Positions 1-9,162 of a stretch of 64,000 nucleotides of DNA are shown here, piece by piece. The position numbers were made by a program, and so were the translations under genes. Where the stretch lies: positions 248,001-312,000 of the forward strand of contig NZ_PIQJ01000001.1 in the NCBI RefSeq assembly GCF_004214835.1. Reading direction: 5' to 3'. Origin of the DNA: Pseudidiomarina tainanensis. Its GTDB lineage: Bacteria > Pseudomonadota > Gammaproteobacteria > Enterobacterales > Alteromonadaceae. Numbering within the stretch: the stretch's first letter is position 1; every line of letters starts with the position of its first letter. The notes below the pieces were generated by a model. The model ran no database searches. It was not told where the DNA came from and saw nothing but the letters and a program-made list of their open reading frames with translations.

Positions 1-194
1 TCTTTCATTTCTCGGGCGGCTTTATTGGTAAAGGTAACCGCCGCAATATGACGTGCTTGATAGCCGCAGCGCTGAATCAAATGCGCGATCTTTTCGGTGA
101 TAACACGCGTTTTACCACTACCGGCTCCTGCCAATACCAACACCGGTCCTTCGATGGCTTTTACGGCTTCTTGTTGGCGGGGGTTGAGTAGCAT
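1..194 (-). CDS. rep: ATP-dependent DNA helicase Rep, N-terminal fragment (cut by window edge)
   Basis: Only the first 64 codons are inside the window; the gene continues past base 1. Rep is an SF1A 3'-5' helicase that helps replication forks move through protein-bound DNA. The visible part starts [16 protein letters not shown], the Q-motif region, followed by the Walker A motif AGAGSGKTR at about residues 22-30, then [21 protein letters not shown] (motif Ia). This stretch matches E. coli Rep as I remember it more closely than UvrD, notably the [12 protein letters not shown] segment. It is divergent from ubiK. The family assignment is firm; Rep rather than UvrD is likely, from the N-terminus alone. 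Confidence 0.85.
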   Translation of the reverse strand, partial: MLLNPRQQEAVKAIEGPVLVLAGAGSGKTRVITEKIAHLIQRCGYQARHIAAVTFTNKAAREMK

Positions 195-334
195 GTATAA
201 AACGGCCTTTGATGATCGGTTCGACGAATGAGCCGCAGATTTTACCGTAAACTCCTGCTAAGCTAAAAGGTAATTACAGAGAATTGATTTTTAGTGGTTA
301 AACATTTCTTACAAGAAGTAACAACGGAAGCACT

Positions 335-586
335 ATGGACCCGAAAAAAATAGAAGATATTGCGCGTCAAATTAATGAAAGTATTCCGGCTGGCGTGAAA
401 GATTTCGCTGGTAACATCGAACAGCGCGTGAAAACCGTATTGCAGCAGCAACTTGGCAAGCTTGATGTGGTCACCCGTGAAGAGCTCGATGTGCAGCAAC
501 AACTATTACTACGTTTACGTCAGCGTGTTGACCAGCTCGAGCGTGAGCTGGAGTCGATGAAGCGCGACTTAGACGACGAATCTTGA
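335..586 (+). CDS. ubiK: Ubiquinone biosynthesis accessory factor UbiK (YqiC/BMFP family)
   Basis: A small protein of 83 aa, the usual size for the family. UbiK is known to work with UbiJ as an accessory factor of the aerobic ubiquinone biosynthesis complex and to bind membrane lipid. The N-terminal half (MDPKKIEDIARQINESIPAG) is the amphipathic part. The C-terminal half, from about residue 48, is a charged heptad-like coiled coil (LLLRLRQRVDQLERELESM), typical of the BMFP fold. The start ATG has GGAAG a few bases upstream. It stands alone between rep (divergent) and a convergent lipoprotein gene one base beyond its stop. It fits with ubiC and ubiA near 48-49.5 kb. Confidence 0.85.
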   Translation: MDPKKIEDIARQINESIPAGVKDFAGNIEQRVKTVLQQQLGKLDVVTREELDVQQQLLLRLRQRVDQLERELESMKRDLDDES

Positions 587-587
587 C

Positions 588-1298
588 CTATTCAGACGGC
601 CGGCATTGCGCCCATGTTGGTGCAGTGCTGACGGTTTGAATGGTTGCTTGTACTGGCGGTAGCGCCGCACCCGCTGTCAACACTTGCGCTTCGTAGTCAG
701 CCAGGCTCAATTCCTTGCGCAGTATCTGGTTCACGTCCCGATTGATGAAATAGGCGAGTGTACCGACGTTATACAATGGCGAGTTCTTCTCTTCGCGGAC
801 TAAGGCCGTCGCGTTGCCGTTTAGCTGATTCAAACAGCAGTTGTCTAATTTATTTACCAGTGTTCGTGTTATCGACTCCGGCACCTTCATGTTTTCGGGA
901 TCGCTAGCATAGTCGCGTAGCCCCTCAATTTGTTCATAAGCTTCAGCTGTCACAACAATGGCTTGCTGAAGTAACTCAGTCGTTTCATGGGCAAGTGCAA
1001 TATTGAGCGCCGAGAGAATCGCACGACTATCATCGGCTTCAGAATTTCGAAACATACCTTCAGTGCGGTTGAGCTCACGCCATTGCTCATTCAGAAACCG
1101 TAGCTCTGCTGTGTTTACGGGGTTGGTCGGCAGACTCGCTAACTCTTGTGCAAACTCACACACTTTTGCATTGCTATAACGAACAACAGGTGCTTCCGGC
1201 GTATCCTTCGGTGATTCCGCTTGTGGCTGACAGCCGACCAAAACGACCATGCTAGCGACGAGCATAATCAATTTAAAATTCGATAGTTGTTGAATCAC
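588..1298 (-). CDS. Putative lipoprotein of unknown function
   Basis: 236 aa, not recognised. The N-terminus is a lipoprotein signal peptide: a lysine at residue 9, a hydrophobic stretch, and lipobox LVGC with the acceptor cysteine at residue 23. The mature part is mostly predicted helix, with acidic and leucine-rich stretches and a CC pair near residue 153. The start codon is GTG, chosen because AAGGAG lies 7 bases upstream in the right direction. It is convergent with ubiK (one base between stops) and divergent from fpr. It is probably anchored in the inner or outer membrane facing the periplasm. No catalytic motif is visible. Confidence 0.7.
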   Translation of the reverse strand: MIQQLSNFKLIMLVASMVVLVGCQPQAESPKDTPEAPVVRYSNAKVCEFAQELASLPTNPVNTAELRFLNEQWRELNRTEGMFRNSEADDSRAILSALNIALAHETTELLQQAIVVTAEAYEQIEGLRDYASDPENMKVPESITRTLVNKLDNCCLNQLNGNATALVREEKNSPLYNVGTLAYFINRDVNQILRKELSLADYEAQVLTAGAALPPVQATIQTVSTAPTWAQCRPSE

Positions 1299-1424
1299 CA
1301 GAATACTCCTTATGTGTACAGCAAGTGTAACACTTGCAACTGCGCAAAAGCACTGTTGCGGCTAGAAAAACTAACGTTAAAACCTTACTATAGCGCGAGT
1401 GCTCACCAACGCGAGGAGATACCA

Positions 1425-2165
1425 ATGGCACAATGGTTAACCGGAGAGGTCATTGAGAATTATGCGTGGAATCAGGAGCTTTTCAGTTTGCGTGTGCGCA
1501 CGCAACCCTTCGAATTTATTGCCGGTCAATTCGTGCGCCTTGGCTTACTTCATGACGGCGGACGCATACAGCGCGCTTATTCTTTAGTGAACGGCCCCGA
1601 TGATGGCGTTCTCGACTTTTTGGTGAATCGTGTTCACGATGGTTTATTTTCACCCATGCTGCATGATTTAAAAGCCGGGCAAACCATTGAAGTCTCGCAG
1701 CCGCCAAGTGGCTTCTTCACGCTAAACGAAGTACCTGACGGCGATAGTTTGTGGTTAATCTCAACAGGTACCGGCATTGGCCCTTACTTGTCGATGTTAA
1801 CCACCGACATTCCGTGGCAACGCTTCTCGCGCATTCATCTTATTCATGCCGTACGTTACGGCGCCGACCTCGCATACCAACGTAAAATTCTCGACTGGGT
1901 CGAGGCACACCCGGGACAGCTGAACTATCAACCGATTGTGAGCCGCGAAGATTATCCTGGCGCACTGCGCGGTCGTATTCCAGCACTCATTGAAAGTGGT
2001 GATTTACAGCGCGCTGTGGGTGATGTACTCAATGAGCGTGCGCAAGTCATGCTTTGCGGCAATCCAGACATGATTCGGGATGCCAAGGTTGTGCTCAATG
2101 ACATGGGCTTACCGAAAAACCTGCGGCGTAAACCTGGTAACGTCACCATGGAACATTATTGGTAA
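1425..2165 (+). CDS. fpr: Ferredoxin--NADP+ reductase (flavodoxin reductase)
   Basis: 246 aa. Fpr moves electrons between NADPH and ferredoxin or flavodoxin using FAD, in the cytoplasm. It resembles E. coli Fpr along its length: FAD-binding RAYSLVNGP at about residues 50-58, nucleotide-binding STGTGIGPYLSML at about 111-123, RGRIPALIESGDL, VMLCGNPDMIRD, and the C-terminal aromatic end EHYW that stacks on the flavin. The reading frame is open from 1287, but the ATG at 1425 is chosen because GAGGAG lies just upstream and the protein then starts MAQWLTGEV like its relatives. The extra 46 codons would also overlap the lipoprotein gene start. Confidence 0.93.
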   Translation: MAQWLTGEVIENYAWNQELFSLRVRTQPFEFIAGQFVRLGLLHDGGRIQRAYSLVNGPDDGVLDFLVNRVHDGLFSPMLHDLKAGQTIEVSQPPSGFFTLNEVPDGDSLWLISTGTGIGPYLSMLTTDIPWQRFSRIHLIHAVRYGADLAYQRKILDWVEAHPGQLNYQPIVSREDYPGALRGRIPALIESGDLQRAVGDVLNERAQVMLCGNPDMIRDAKVVLNDMGLPKNLRRKPGNVTMEHYW

Positions 2166-2195
2166 TTATTGATAGCAATTTGAAGGAATAAATAC

Positions 2196-3491
2196 ATGTC
2201 AGAACACCATATTGTGGTGATTGGTGGTGGTGCCGGAGGCTTGGAGCTTGCCAGTAAATTAGGTCGGAAGTATCGCGGCAACGCAGAGGTTAAAGTCACA
2301 CTGGTTGACCGCAACCTCACTCATATATGGAAGCCGTTATTGCATGAGGTCGCAGCGGGCGCATTAGATGCTGATATGGACGGCGTTGATTATCGGGTTC
2401 AGGCTGCAGCCGCAGGCTTCCGTTTTCAGCCCGGCGAACTCACCGCAATCGACCGCGACTCAAAAACACTCACGTTAGCACCTATTCGCGATGACTCGGG
2501 TCATGAGATTGTCGCTGCACGCACGTTACGCTACAACCATCTGGTACTGGCTATCGGCTCAGTCACCAATGATTTTGGTACTGCAGGCGCAGCCGAGCAT
2601 TGCTATTTCTTAGATAGCGTCAAGCAAGCTAAAAAATTTCATCATACGCTCATGAACACGTTTTTAGCGTTGCAGTCAGAGCGCTATCCGCGACCGCTTC
2701 GAGTTGGCATCGTCGGGGCAGGGGCGACGGGTGTTGAACTGGCAGCCGAGCTCCATAAATCGGCAGAACTGATCCGCAGTTATGGCTTTGATGACTTCGA
2801 TTTAAAGCAGCTTGAAATTGTCTTGATTGAAGCTGGTGAACGCATTCTGCCAGCATTAAGCGAGCGTATAGCGGCTGCCGCAAGTCGCGAACTCGCTAAA
2901 CTCGGCGTTAAAATATGTGTGAACACGGCTGTGGCCAGTGTCGATGCCGATGGATTTATCACGCGTTCAGGCGAGCGTATTGAAGCGAGCATTAAAGTTT
3001 GGGCGGCTGGCGTCCGCGCGCCCGATTTCCTCGCTAACTTTGCTGGCTTGGAAACTAACCGCGGTAACCAACTGGTGGTCACCGATGTGCTACAAACCAC
3101 TCGCGACGCATCGATTTTTGCGTTAGGTGATTGCGCTGCGTTTACTCAAGCCAATGGTAGCCGAGTACCACCGCGCGCGCAGGCGGCGCACCAAATGGCG
3201 GATTGCGTGTACGAAAATATTGTGCGCAGTTTAAAAGGTCAGTCATTACAACGCTTTACCTACAAAGATCACGGCTCACTTGTATCCTTGTCGAACTACA
3301 CCGCGGTAGGTAGTTTGATGGGTAACCTAACGCGCGGCTCCATGATGATTGAAGGCATGATGGCGCGGTTCATGTATAAATCGTTGTATCGCATGCACCA
3401 AGTTGCCTTGCATGGCTATTTCAAAACTCTGCTATACATGTTGGCGCAGGGCATTAATCGCCGTTTGCGCCCGCGCCTTAAATTGCATTAA
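2196..3491 (+). CDS. ndh: Type II NADH:quinone oxidoreductase
   Basis: 431 aa. Ndh oxidises NADH and reduces ubiquinone without pumping protons, at the inner face of the inner membrane. Visible motifs are the FAD-binding GGGAGGLELASKLG at residues 9-22, the NADH-binding VGIVGAGATGVELAAEL near 168-184, and the second FAD motif ALGDCAAF near 308-315. The C-terminal 70 residues are basic and amphipathic, as expected for membrane attachment. GAAGGAA lies 8 bases before the ATG. It follows fpr by 30 bases on the same strand and may share its transcript. Quinone supply links it to ubiK, ubiA and ubiC. Confidence 0.93.
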   Translation: MSEHHIVVIGGGAGGLELASKLGRKYRGNAEVKVTLVDRNLTHIWKPLLHEVAAGALDADMDGVDYRVQAAAAGFRFQPGELTAIDRDSKTLTLAPIRDDSGHEIVAARTLRYNHLVLAIGSVTNDFGTAGAAEHCYFLDSVKQAKKFHHTLMNTFLALQSERYPRPLRVGIVGAGATGVELAAELHKSAELIRSYGFDDFDLKQLEIVLIEAGERILPALSERIAAAASRELAKLGVKICVNTAVASVDADGFITRSGERIEASIKVWAAGVRAPDFLANFAGLETNRGNQLVVTDVLQTTRDASIFALGDCAAFTQANGSRVPPRAQAAHQMADCVYENIVRSLKGQSLQRFTYKDHGSLVSLSNYTAVGSLMGNLTRGSMMIEGMMARFMYKSLYRMHQVALHGYFKTLLYMLAQGINRRLRPRLKLH

Positions 3492-3586
3492 TGACGCGAC
3501 TTCGTACGTCAGGATACGAATTTGAGTTGATCTAGTTTTATCACCGCACTGCTATAGTTTGGCTACTAGAGCCAAGGAGGGCAGTG

Positions 3587-5125
3587 ATGGCAGGTAAAGC
3601 TGTTTCAATTGCGCGTGTGTTTACGCGTGCAACACAAGGTATTGAAGCACCGCAGGTGTCGGTCGAAGTATGTTTGGCTGGTGGGTTGCCGGGGTTTGCG
3701 GTGGTTGGCCTTCCGCAAGCGGGCGTGCGCGAGGCACGTGACCGGGTGCGTTCAGCGATTCTTGCCAGCGGCTATAGTTTTCCTAAAGCAACTAAAATCA
3801 CGGTGAACTTAGCGCCGGCTGATTTACCCAAGTACGGTGCACGCTATGACCTTGCGATTGCTATTGGGATTTTGGTGGCTGACGGGCAAATCAATGAGCG
3901 TGCGGTGGCAGGCCGCGAGTTTTATGGTGAACTAACACTCAATGGCGATTTACGTGAAGTGACCGGTATTCTTCCGGCGGTGTTGGGGTGTCGTGACGAG
4001 GGGCGAGAAGCGGTTATTCCACTGGATAATGCCGAGGAAGCGGCGGCCTTAACGGTGCAGCAATGTGTGGCGGCAATTAGTTTGCGCGATGTGTTTGAGC
4101 ATTTGACCAGTCCGTCGCCGTTGCCCTTCATTAAACCCGCAACCGCAAAACCTCAACTTACGCAACATGGTGATATCGCCGATGTGATTGGACAAGAGCA
4201 AGCCAAACGAGCGTTGCTACTTGCCGCCAGTGGTGGCCATCATATTCTGTTTGTAGGCCCACCGGGCACAGGCAAAACCATGTTGGCGCAACGTTTGCTC
4301 GGATTGTTGCCCGTGTTAGATGAGCGCGAAGGGTTGGATGTTGCAGCTATTCGTTCGGTCAGTGGTACGTTGCGTGGTTCACATTGGCAACAGCGTGTAC
4401 TTCGTGCGCCGCACCATTCTTGTTCGGCGGCGGCACTTGTTGGTGGTGGCTCACCACCCCAACCTGGTGAAATTTCCTTAGCTCACCGATCGCTGTTGTT
4501 CCTCGACGAACTTCCGGAGTTTGCTCGCCATGTTCTCGATTCACTGCGTGAGCCGTTAGAGTCGGGGCATGTCACGATCAGTCGCGCCGGTCATCAGGTA
4601 ACCTACCCAGCACAATTCCAACTAATCTGTGCGTTAAACCCGTCGCCTTGCGGTCATTTTGACGGAACCTTGGCTAGCGCGCGGGCGACCCCCGATCAAA
4701 TTATGCGTTATTTGGGAAAGTTATCAGGGCCGCTTTTAGATCGTATTGATATGCAAGTCGATGTACCCCGCCAATCCGATGTGCTGAAACAGCAACATCA
4801 GCAGGCTGAACCGGTTACACCAATTTGGCGTGATTATGTGAATGAAGCGAGAGCGACACAACTTGAACGTCAAGGCTGCTTAAACAGTGAACTAAAGCCC
4901 AGTCAGCTCGCGGATTTTTGTAAATTAGACGACGAGGACCACCAGTTTTTAGTGGCTGCCATTGAGCAATTTAAGTTGTCCCACCGTGCGTATCATCGGC
5001 TGTTGCGTTTAGCTCGCACCATTGCTGATTTGGCAGATGCGGAGATGATTTCCCGAACCCATTTGGCCGAGGCGCTCAGCTTCCGAGCCCTCGACCGTCT
5101 ATTACAGCAGTTACACGCGAGCTAA
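3587..5125 (+). CDS. comM: ComM, Mg-chelatase-like AAA+ helicase of natural transformation
   Basis: 512 aa. ComM is a hexameric AAA+ helicase known to promote branch migration during natural transformation. The N-terminal ChlI-like domain (VVGLPQAGVREARDRVRSAI, NLAPADLPK) is followed by Walker A GPPGTGKT at about 224-231, Walker B LLFLDELPEF near 304-313, and a C-terminal Mg-chelatase lid with HRAYHRLLRLARTIADL. GTG at 3584 and ATG at 3587 are adjacent; ATG is chosen because AAGGAGG is 6 bases from it. The 3' end overlaps ltaE by 15 bases, tail to tail. Confidence 0.93.
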   Translation: MAGKAVSIARVFTRATQGIEAPQVSVEVCLAGGLPGFAVVGLPQAGVREARDRVRSAILASGYSFPKATKITVNLAPADLPKYGARYDLAIAIGILVADGQINERAVAGREFYGELTLNGDLREVTGILPAVLGCRDEGREAVIPLDNAEEAAALTVQQCVAAISLRDVFEHLTSPSPLPFIKPATAKPQLTQHGDIADVIGQEQAKRALLLAASGGHHILFVGPPGTGKTMLAQRLLGLLPVLDEREGLDVAAIRSVSGTLRGSHWQQRVLRAPHHSCSAAALVGGGSPPQPGEISLAHRSLLFLDELPEFARHVLDSLREPLESGHVTISRAGHQVTYPAQFQLICALNPSPCGHFDGTLASARATPDQIMRYLGKLSGPLLDRIDMQVDVPRQSDVLKQQHQQAEPVTPIWRDYVNEARATQLERQGCLNSELKPSQLADFCKLDDEDHQFLVAAIEQFKLSHRAYHRLLRLARTIADLADAEMISRTHLAEALSFRALDRLLQQLHAS

Positions 5126-6133
5126 GGCTTGCTTGAATAAAGTCAGCACTTGATTGATGTCTGACTCTGATACATCGAGATGCGTCACTAGTCGCATTCG
5201 TTGTGACCGTGCCGTTAATACGCCATGCTCGCGTAAGTAATCACTTACTTTTTGTGCCACTTCAAGGCTTGGGAAATTGACATAAACCATGTTGGTTTGG
5301 GCGGGCTCAACGTGGAATCCAGCATGATGGGCGGCGAGAGCACTCAAGCCATCGTGCAGTAGCTGGGCATTAGCGTGATCATCCGCAAGACGCTCGATAT
5401 GGTGGTCAAGCGCATAATCCATACCTGCAGCCACTATGCCTGCTTGGCGCATGCCGCCGCCGAGCATTTTGCGCCAACGGTGCGCACGTTGAATAAACTT
5501 TTTACCCCCGAGAAGCACTGAACCAATTGGTGTGCCGAGTCCTTTGGAAAAGCATATGGACACGCTATCAAATGGTGCCGATAGCTCAGCAAGCGATAGG
5601 CCAGTGGCAACGCTGGCGTTAAAAACACGTGCACCATCAAGGTGAAGCTTCAGGCCATGCTTGTCGCATAACCGCCGTGCTTTCAACATGTATTCTTGCG
5701 GAATAACACGGCCGGTATGGGTATTCTCCAATGATAATAACCGGGTAATTGGAAAGTGCGGGTCGTCGGGCTTAATGCGTTTTTCAACAGCACTTAAATT
5801 CAAGGTTCCGTCGGCTTCAACTTCAAACGGCTGCGGCACAATGCCGCCAAGCACCGCAGCACCACCCGCCTCATAACGATAGGTGTGGTATTCTTGCCCA
5901 ACCAGATACTCGTCACCACGCTGACAGTGACTCAACAATGCCAGTAAGTTGGTTTGAGTACCGCTGCTCGCAATTAAGGCCGCTTCCTTCCCAGCGAGTT
6001 TCGCTACACGCTGTTGCAATGCATTGATGGTTGGGTCATCGCCAAAAACATCATCTCCCACAGGCGCTGCAGCCATGGCGGCCCGCATCGCAGCGGTTGG
6101 TTGCGTTACTGTGTCACTGCGTAAATCAATCAT
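5111..6133 (-). CDS. ltaE: Low-specificity L-threonine aldolase
   Basis: 340 aa. A PLP enzyme that splits L-threonine and L-allo-threonine into glycine and acetaldehyde. The start [13 protein letters not shown] is the family signature, and [16 protein letters not shown] carries the PLP lysine at residue 197, as in E. coli Lta[10 protein letters not shown] supplies the PLP-contacting aspartate. Length is normal. The C-terminal codons overlap the end of comM on the other strand. A lipoprotein gene lies 35 bases upstream on the same strand. Together with tdh-kbl and the dehydratase at 9.8 kb it gives this genome several threonine-degrading routes. Confidence 0.93.
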   Translation of the reverse strand: MIDLRSDTVTQPTAAMRAAMAAAPVGDDVFGDDPTINALQQRVAKLAGKEAALIASSGTQTNLLALLSHCQRGDEYLVGQEYHTYRYEAGGAAVLGGIVPQPFEVEADGTLNLSAVEKRIKPDDPHFPITRLLSLENTHTGRVIPQEYMLKARRLCDKHGLKLHLDGARVFNASVATGLSLAELSAPFDSVSICFSKGLGTPIGSVLLGGKKFIQRAHRWRKMLGGGMRQAGIVAAGMDYALDHHIERLADDHANAQLLHDGLSALAAHHAGFHVEPAQTNMVYVNFPSLEVAQKVSDYLREHGVLTARSQRMRLVTHLDVSESDINQVLTLFKQALARV

Positions 6134-6168
6134 GGAAGCGAACCCTTCTCAACAATTAAAACTAATGT

Positions 6169-6795
6169 TTACTGTGCATAGCCCCAAGCCGGTGGCGGCA
6201 CATCAATCGGCTGACTTAAATCTACATGAACTTCAAAAATACGACCTGGGCGCGATAGTTTATAACTCATGGTTTTTTCATCAACAAAGCTAATGGTCCA
6301 AGTGTTCGTCACTGAAACGTCGAGACCATTTTCAACAAACAACGCTTTACTTGCTTCATCTACTGGGAATGCTTGCATTGTTACGCTACCAGCTGCCAAT
6401 GTTTGACCGCCATATGGCGACACATCGTCTGGGCTACCATCTTCGTGCAAGTGATAATGTTGAAAATCGATATAGCCTGGATGTTGCGTGAGCACCCAAG
6501 TGCGCGAGCGATCGTCACCCACATGCAATGGCATACGAATGGTATTTTCTTCGCAATCACGGATATGCACCACGAGTGGTTTATCCCATGCGGGGCTTGG
6601 TTGATTGTCTTCAACAATGGTCGCGGCAAATGCTTGGCCACAGTATGGCCGAAAGGTATTAATAAAAGTGGTTTGTTCAGCCACATAACCAGTATTTGAG
6701 GTTTGTTCTGCTGGCGCACAAGCAGCTGCAGCTAAAACACCAACGGCGATGGCAGCGAATCGCCAGTTTGGTAAATAGTTGTGTAAGTGATGCAT
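6169..6795 (-). CDS. Putative secreted lipoprotein of unknown function
   Basis: 208 aa, function unknown. A basic-hydrophobic signal segment ([16 protein letters not shown]) ends in a somewhat weak lipobox with cysteine at residue 26. The mature domain has PYCGQAF near residue 50, [18 protein letters not shown] near 113-130 and a C-terminal [13 protein letters not shown], and looks beta-rich. The histidine-rich HYHLHEDG could bind metal, but that is a guess. AGGA lies 6 bases before the ATG. It precedes ltaE by 35 bases on the same strand, although no functional link is evident. Confidence 0.72.
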   Translation of the reverse strand: MHHLHNYLPNWRFAAIAVGVLAAAACAPAEQTSNTGYVAEQTTFINTFRPYCGQAFAATIVEDNQPSPAWDKPLVVHIRDCEENTIRMPLHVGDDRSRTWVLTQHPGYIDFQHYHLHEDGSPDDVSPYGGQTLAAGSVTMQAFPVDEASKALFVENGLDVSVTNTWTISFVDEKTMSYKLSRPGRIFEVHVDLSQPIDVPPPAWGYAQ

Positions 6796-6853
6796 CCAAT
6801 TTCCTAGTTATGTCATATTCCAAATAGTGCTGATACTTTGCCACAGCTCGCTT

Positions 6854-6882
6854 TGCTATAAAACAGGGCATCGTGCGATAAT
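6854..6882 (+). promoter_or_regulatory. Predicted sigma-70 promoter of the transsulfuration operon
   Basis: TTGCTA (about 6853-6858) and GATAAT (6877-6882) are separated by 18 bases, and TGC directly before GATAAT makes an extended -10. The element lies 53 bases upstream of the beta-synthase ATG. Predicted by eye only. Confidence 0.4.
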
Positions 6883-6934
6883 ACCCGCCATTGAGCGCAA
6901 TTTTAACGAATTCAAAGAAACGGATCAGACAATC

Positions 6935-7906
6935 ATGCATGTTTATCAGAATGTTTTAGAAATGATCGGCAAGACGCCGATGGTGAAGGTCTCTAATCTC
7001 GATACCGGCCCATGTGAGCTGTACTTAAAGCTAGAGCTCATGAATCCAGGCGGTTCGATTAAAGACCGTATCGCGGTAAGCATGATTGAAGCAGCGGAAA
7101 AATCAGGTGCACTGAAACCGGGCATGACCATTATTGAAGCGACTGCTGGTAACACCGGTTTAGGTCTCGCCTTAGTGGCGGCCAGCAAAGGCTACCCGTT
7201 AAAAATTGTCATGCCAGACAAAATGTCGGCAGAAAAAGTGAATAACCTCAAAGCGATGGGTGCCGAAGTGGTGCGCACACGTTCTGACGTGCAAAAAGGC
7301 CATCCGGAATATTATCAAGATATGGCGGCACGTCTGGCTGAAGAGAATGGTTATTTTTACGTGAACCAATTTACCAACCCAGCGAACGTTGACGCGCATT
7401 ACAAAACCACCGGACCTGAAATTTGGGAGCAAATGCAAGGTAAGCTTGATGCCTTTGTCTGTGGCGTTGGTTCTGGCGGTACGTTAACCGGTATTGGTCG
7501 TTATCTGCGTGAGCAAAATGCGACGGTTGATTTAGTCTTGGCGGACCCAGATGGCTCGATTCTTGAGCCAATGATTAACCGTGGTGAAACGGTTGAAGCG
7601 GGTAGCTGGCTGGTTGAAGGCATTGGTGAAGATTTTGTGCCGGATATCTGCGAGATTAATCTTGCCAACAAAGCCTACGCAATTAGCGATAAAGAAGCGT
7701 TTCACACCGCTCGCGAAGTGCTAGTCAAAGAAGGCGTGATGGTCGGCTCGTCGAGCGGCACGTTAATTGCCGCTGCGCTACGTTACTGCCGTGAGCAAAC
7801 CGAACCAAAGCGTGTGGTGACGTTGGCGTGTGATACCGGTAACCGCTACCTTTCAAAACTTTACAACGATGAGTGGATGGCCGCTCAAAATTTGCTGGAG
7901 AAGTAA
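6935..7906 (+). CDS. Cystathionine beta-synthase (short form, PLP fold type II)
   Basis: 323 aa. The protein joins homocysteine and serine into cystathionine, or acts as a cysteine-synthase-like enzyme. Visible parts are NPGGSIKDR with the PLP lysine near residue 43, the phosphate loop EATAGNTGLGLA, and VCGVGSGGTLTGIGRYL. There is no N-terminal heme domain and no C-terminal CBS-domain pair, so it is the short bacterial form. The frame is open from 6827, but the ATG at 6935 is chosen because the protein then begins MHVYQNVLEMIGKTPMV like relatives. It is separated by one base from the gamma-lyase gene, and this pairing favours beta-synthase over plain cysteine synthase. Confidence 0.85.
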   Translation: MHVYQNVLEMIGKTPMVKVSNLDTGPCELYLKLELMNPGGSIKDRIAVSMIEAAEKSGALKPGMTIIEATAGNTGLGLALVAASKGYPLKIVMPDKMSAEKVNNLKAMGAEVVRTRSDVQKGHPEYYQDMAARLAEENGYFYVNQFTNPANVDAHYKTTGPEIWEQMQGKLDAFVCGVGSGGTLTGIGRYLREQNATVDLVLADPDGSILEPMINRGETVEAGSWLVEGIGEDFVPDICEINLANKAYAISDKEAFHTAREVLVKEGVMVGSSSGTLIAAALRYCREQTEPKRVVTLACDTGNRYLSKLYNDEWMAAQNLLEK

Positions 7907-7907
7907 C

Positions 7908-9071
7908 ATGGCTGATGCAAAGAACATGAAATTCGCAACGCGCGCCATTCACGGCGGGCAATCACCTGAGCCGGCAACGGGCGCGGTTATGCCGCCGATT
8001 TTTACCAGCTCAACCTATATTCAAGAAAGCCCAGGCGTACACAAAGGCTTTGAATACTCACGTTCACATAATCCTACACGGTTTGCGTGGGAGCGTGCGG
8101 TGGCAAGCCTTGAAGGTGGTAAGCAGGGTCTAGCATTTGCCTCTGGTATGGCGGCGACATCAACGATTATGGAGCTGCTGGATAGCGGTGACCATGTGAT
8201 TGCAATGGATGATCTCTACGGCGGCACATTCCGTCTATTCGATAAAGTCCGCGGTCGCTCGGCGGGTTTAGAGTTTTCTTATGTCGATTTGGCGGACTTG
8301 AGTGCGGTTGAAGCCGCGATTACGCCGAAAACTCGCATGATTTGGATTGAAACGCCAAGCAACCCGATGTTGAAGTTGGTTGACATTGCTGCTGTGGCGG
8401 CTATTGCAAAACAGCACAACATGATTGTGGTGGTGGATAATACCTTTGCGACGCCTTACAACCAACGTCCACTCGAAATGGGTGCTGATATTGTCATGCA
8501 CTCGGCAACCAAATACCTGAACGGCCACTCAGATATGGTTGGCGGTATTGCTGTTGTTGGTGACAACGATGAGCTCGTCGAAAAAATGCTGTTCTTGCAG
8601 AACTCGGTCGGTGCGGTTGCTGGGCCATTCGATAGTTATTTGGCGCTTCGCGGCGTGAAAACGTTAGCACTACGTATGAAGCATCATAACGAGGCGGCAT
8701 TGAAGCTGGCGCAATGGCTTGAAGCACATCCACAAGTTGAGAAAGTCATTTACCCAGGCTTGCCAAGTCACCCGCAACATGAGTTGGCGAAAAAGCAGAT
8801 GAGCGGCTTTGGCGGTATGATTTCGATTTTACTGAAAGGTGATTTAGATAAGGCGCGCCGCTTCTTAGAAGCTGTCGAAATTTTCGCGTTGGCAGAAAGC
8901 CTTGGCGGCGTTGAAAGCTTAATCGAGCACCCAGCGATTATGACGCATGCGTCAATTCCGAAAGAAAATCGTGAAAAACTCGGCATTTTGGACAACTTTG
9001 TTCGAATTTCGGTGGGCATCGAAGATCTTGACGACCTGATTGCGGATTTAGATCGTGCTCTAAGCGCCTGA
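7908..9071 (+). CDS. Cystathionine gamma-lyase (Cys/Met metabolism PLP enzyme)
   Basis: 387 aa. It would split cystathionine into cysteine, 2-oxobutyrate and ammonia, completing reverse transsulfuration with the upstream enzyme. Family marks are YSRSHNPTRFAWE near residues 52-64, FASGMAATST near 82-91, HSATKYLNGHSD with the PLP lysine near 202, and the C-terminal RISVGIEDLDDLIADL. The frame is open from 7830, but the ATG at 7908 follows GGAGAAG and comes one base after the upstream stop, so the two genes are coupled. Cystathionine gamma-synthase has the same fold; the gene partner makes lyase the better call. Confidence 0.85.
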   Translation: MADAKNMKFATRAIHGGQSPEPATGAVMPPIFTSSTYIQESPGVHKGFEYSRSHNPTRFAWERAVASLEGGKQGLAFASGMAATSTIMELLDSGDHVIAMDDLYGGTFRLFDKVRGRSAGLEFSYVDLADLSAVEAAITPKTRMIWIETPSNPMLKLVDIAAVAAIAKQHNMIVVVDNTFATPYNQRPLEMGADIVMHSATKYLNGHSDMVGGIAVVGDNDELVEKMLFLQNSVGAVAGPFDSYLALRGVKTLALRMKHHNEAALKLAQWLEAHPQVEKVIYPGLPSHPQHELAKKQMSGFGGMISILLKGDLDKARRFLEAVEIFALAESLGGVESLIEHPAIMTHASIPKENREKLGILDNFVRISVGIEDLDDLIADLDRALSA

Positions 9072-9083
9072 TATTTCAGGCGC
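9064..9083 (+). terminator. Possible weak terminator hairpin after the transsulfuration operon
   Basis: A perfect 8-base inverted repeat GCGCCTGA / TCAGGCGC with a TATT loop spans the gamma-lyase stop codon. The downstream CTCTTTT is a short and late T run, so termination is uncertain. Confidence 0.4.
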
Positions 9084-9162
9084 ATTAACACTCTTTTACA
9101 ATTTCATGAAGATACGGTAGGCTAATTCCCACAATAAAAACAGAATAAATAAGGAACAAAAC

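Noticed and set aside
263-502. 79-residue open frame opposite ubiK
   Set aside because: Shadow frame with no signals, and ubiK is well supported.
1287-1424. 46-codon N-terminal extension of fpr
   Set aside because: No ribosome site, overlaps the lipoprotein gene start, and the extension is absent from known Fpr proteins.
6827-6934. 36-codon extension of the beta-synthase
   Set aside because: It would cover the predicted promoter, and the family starts at MHVYQN.
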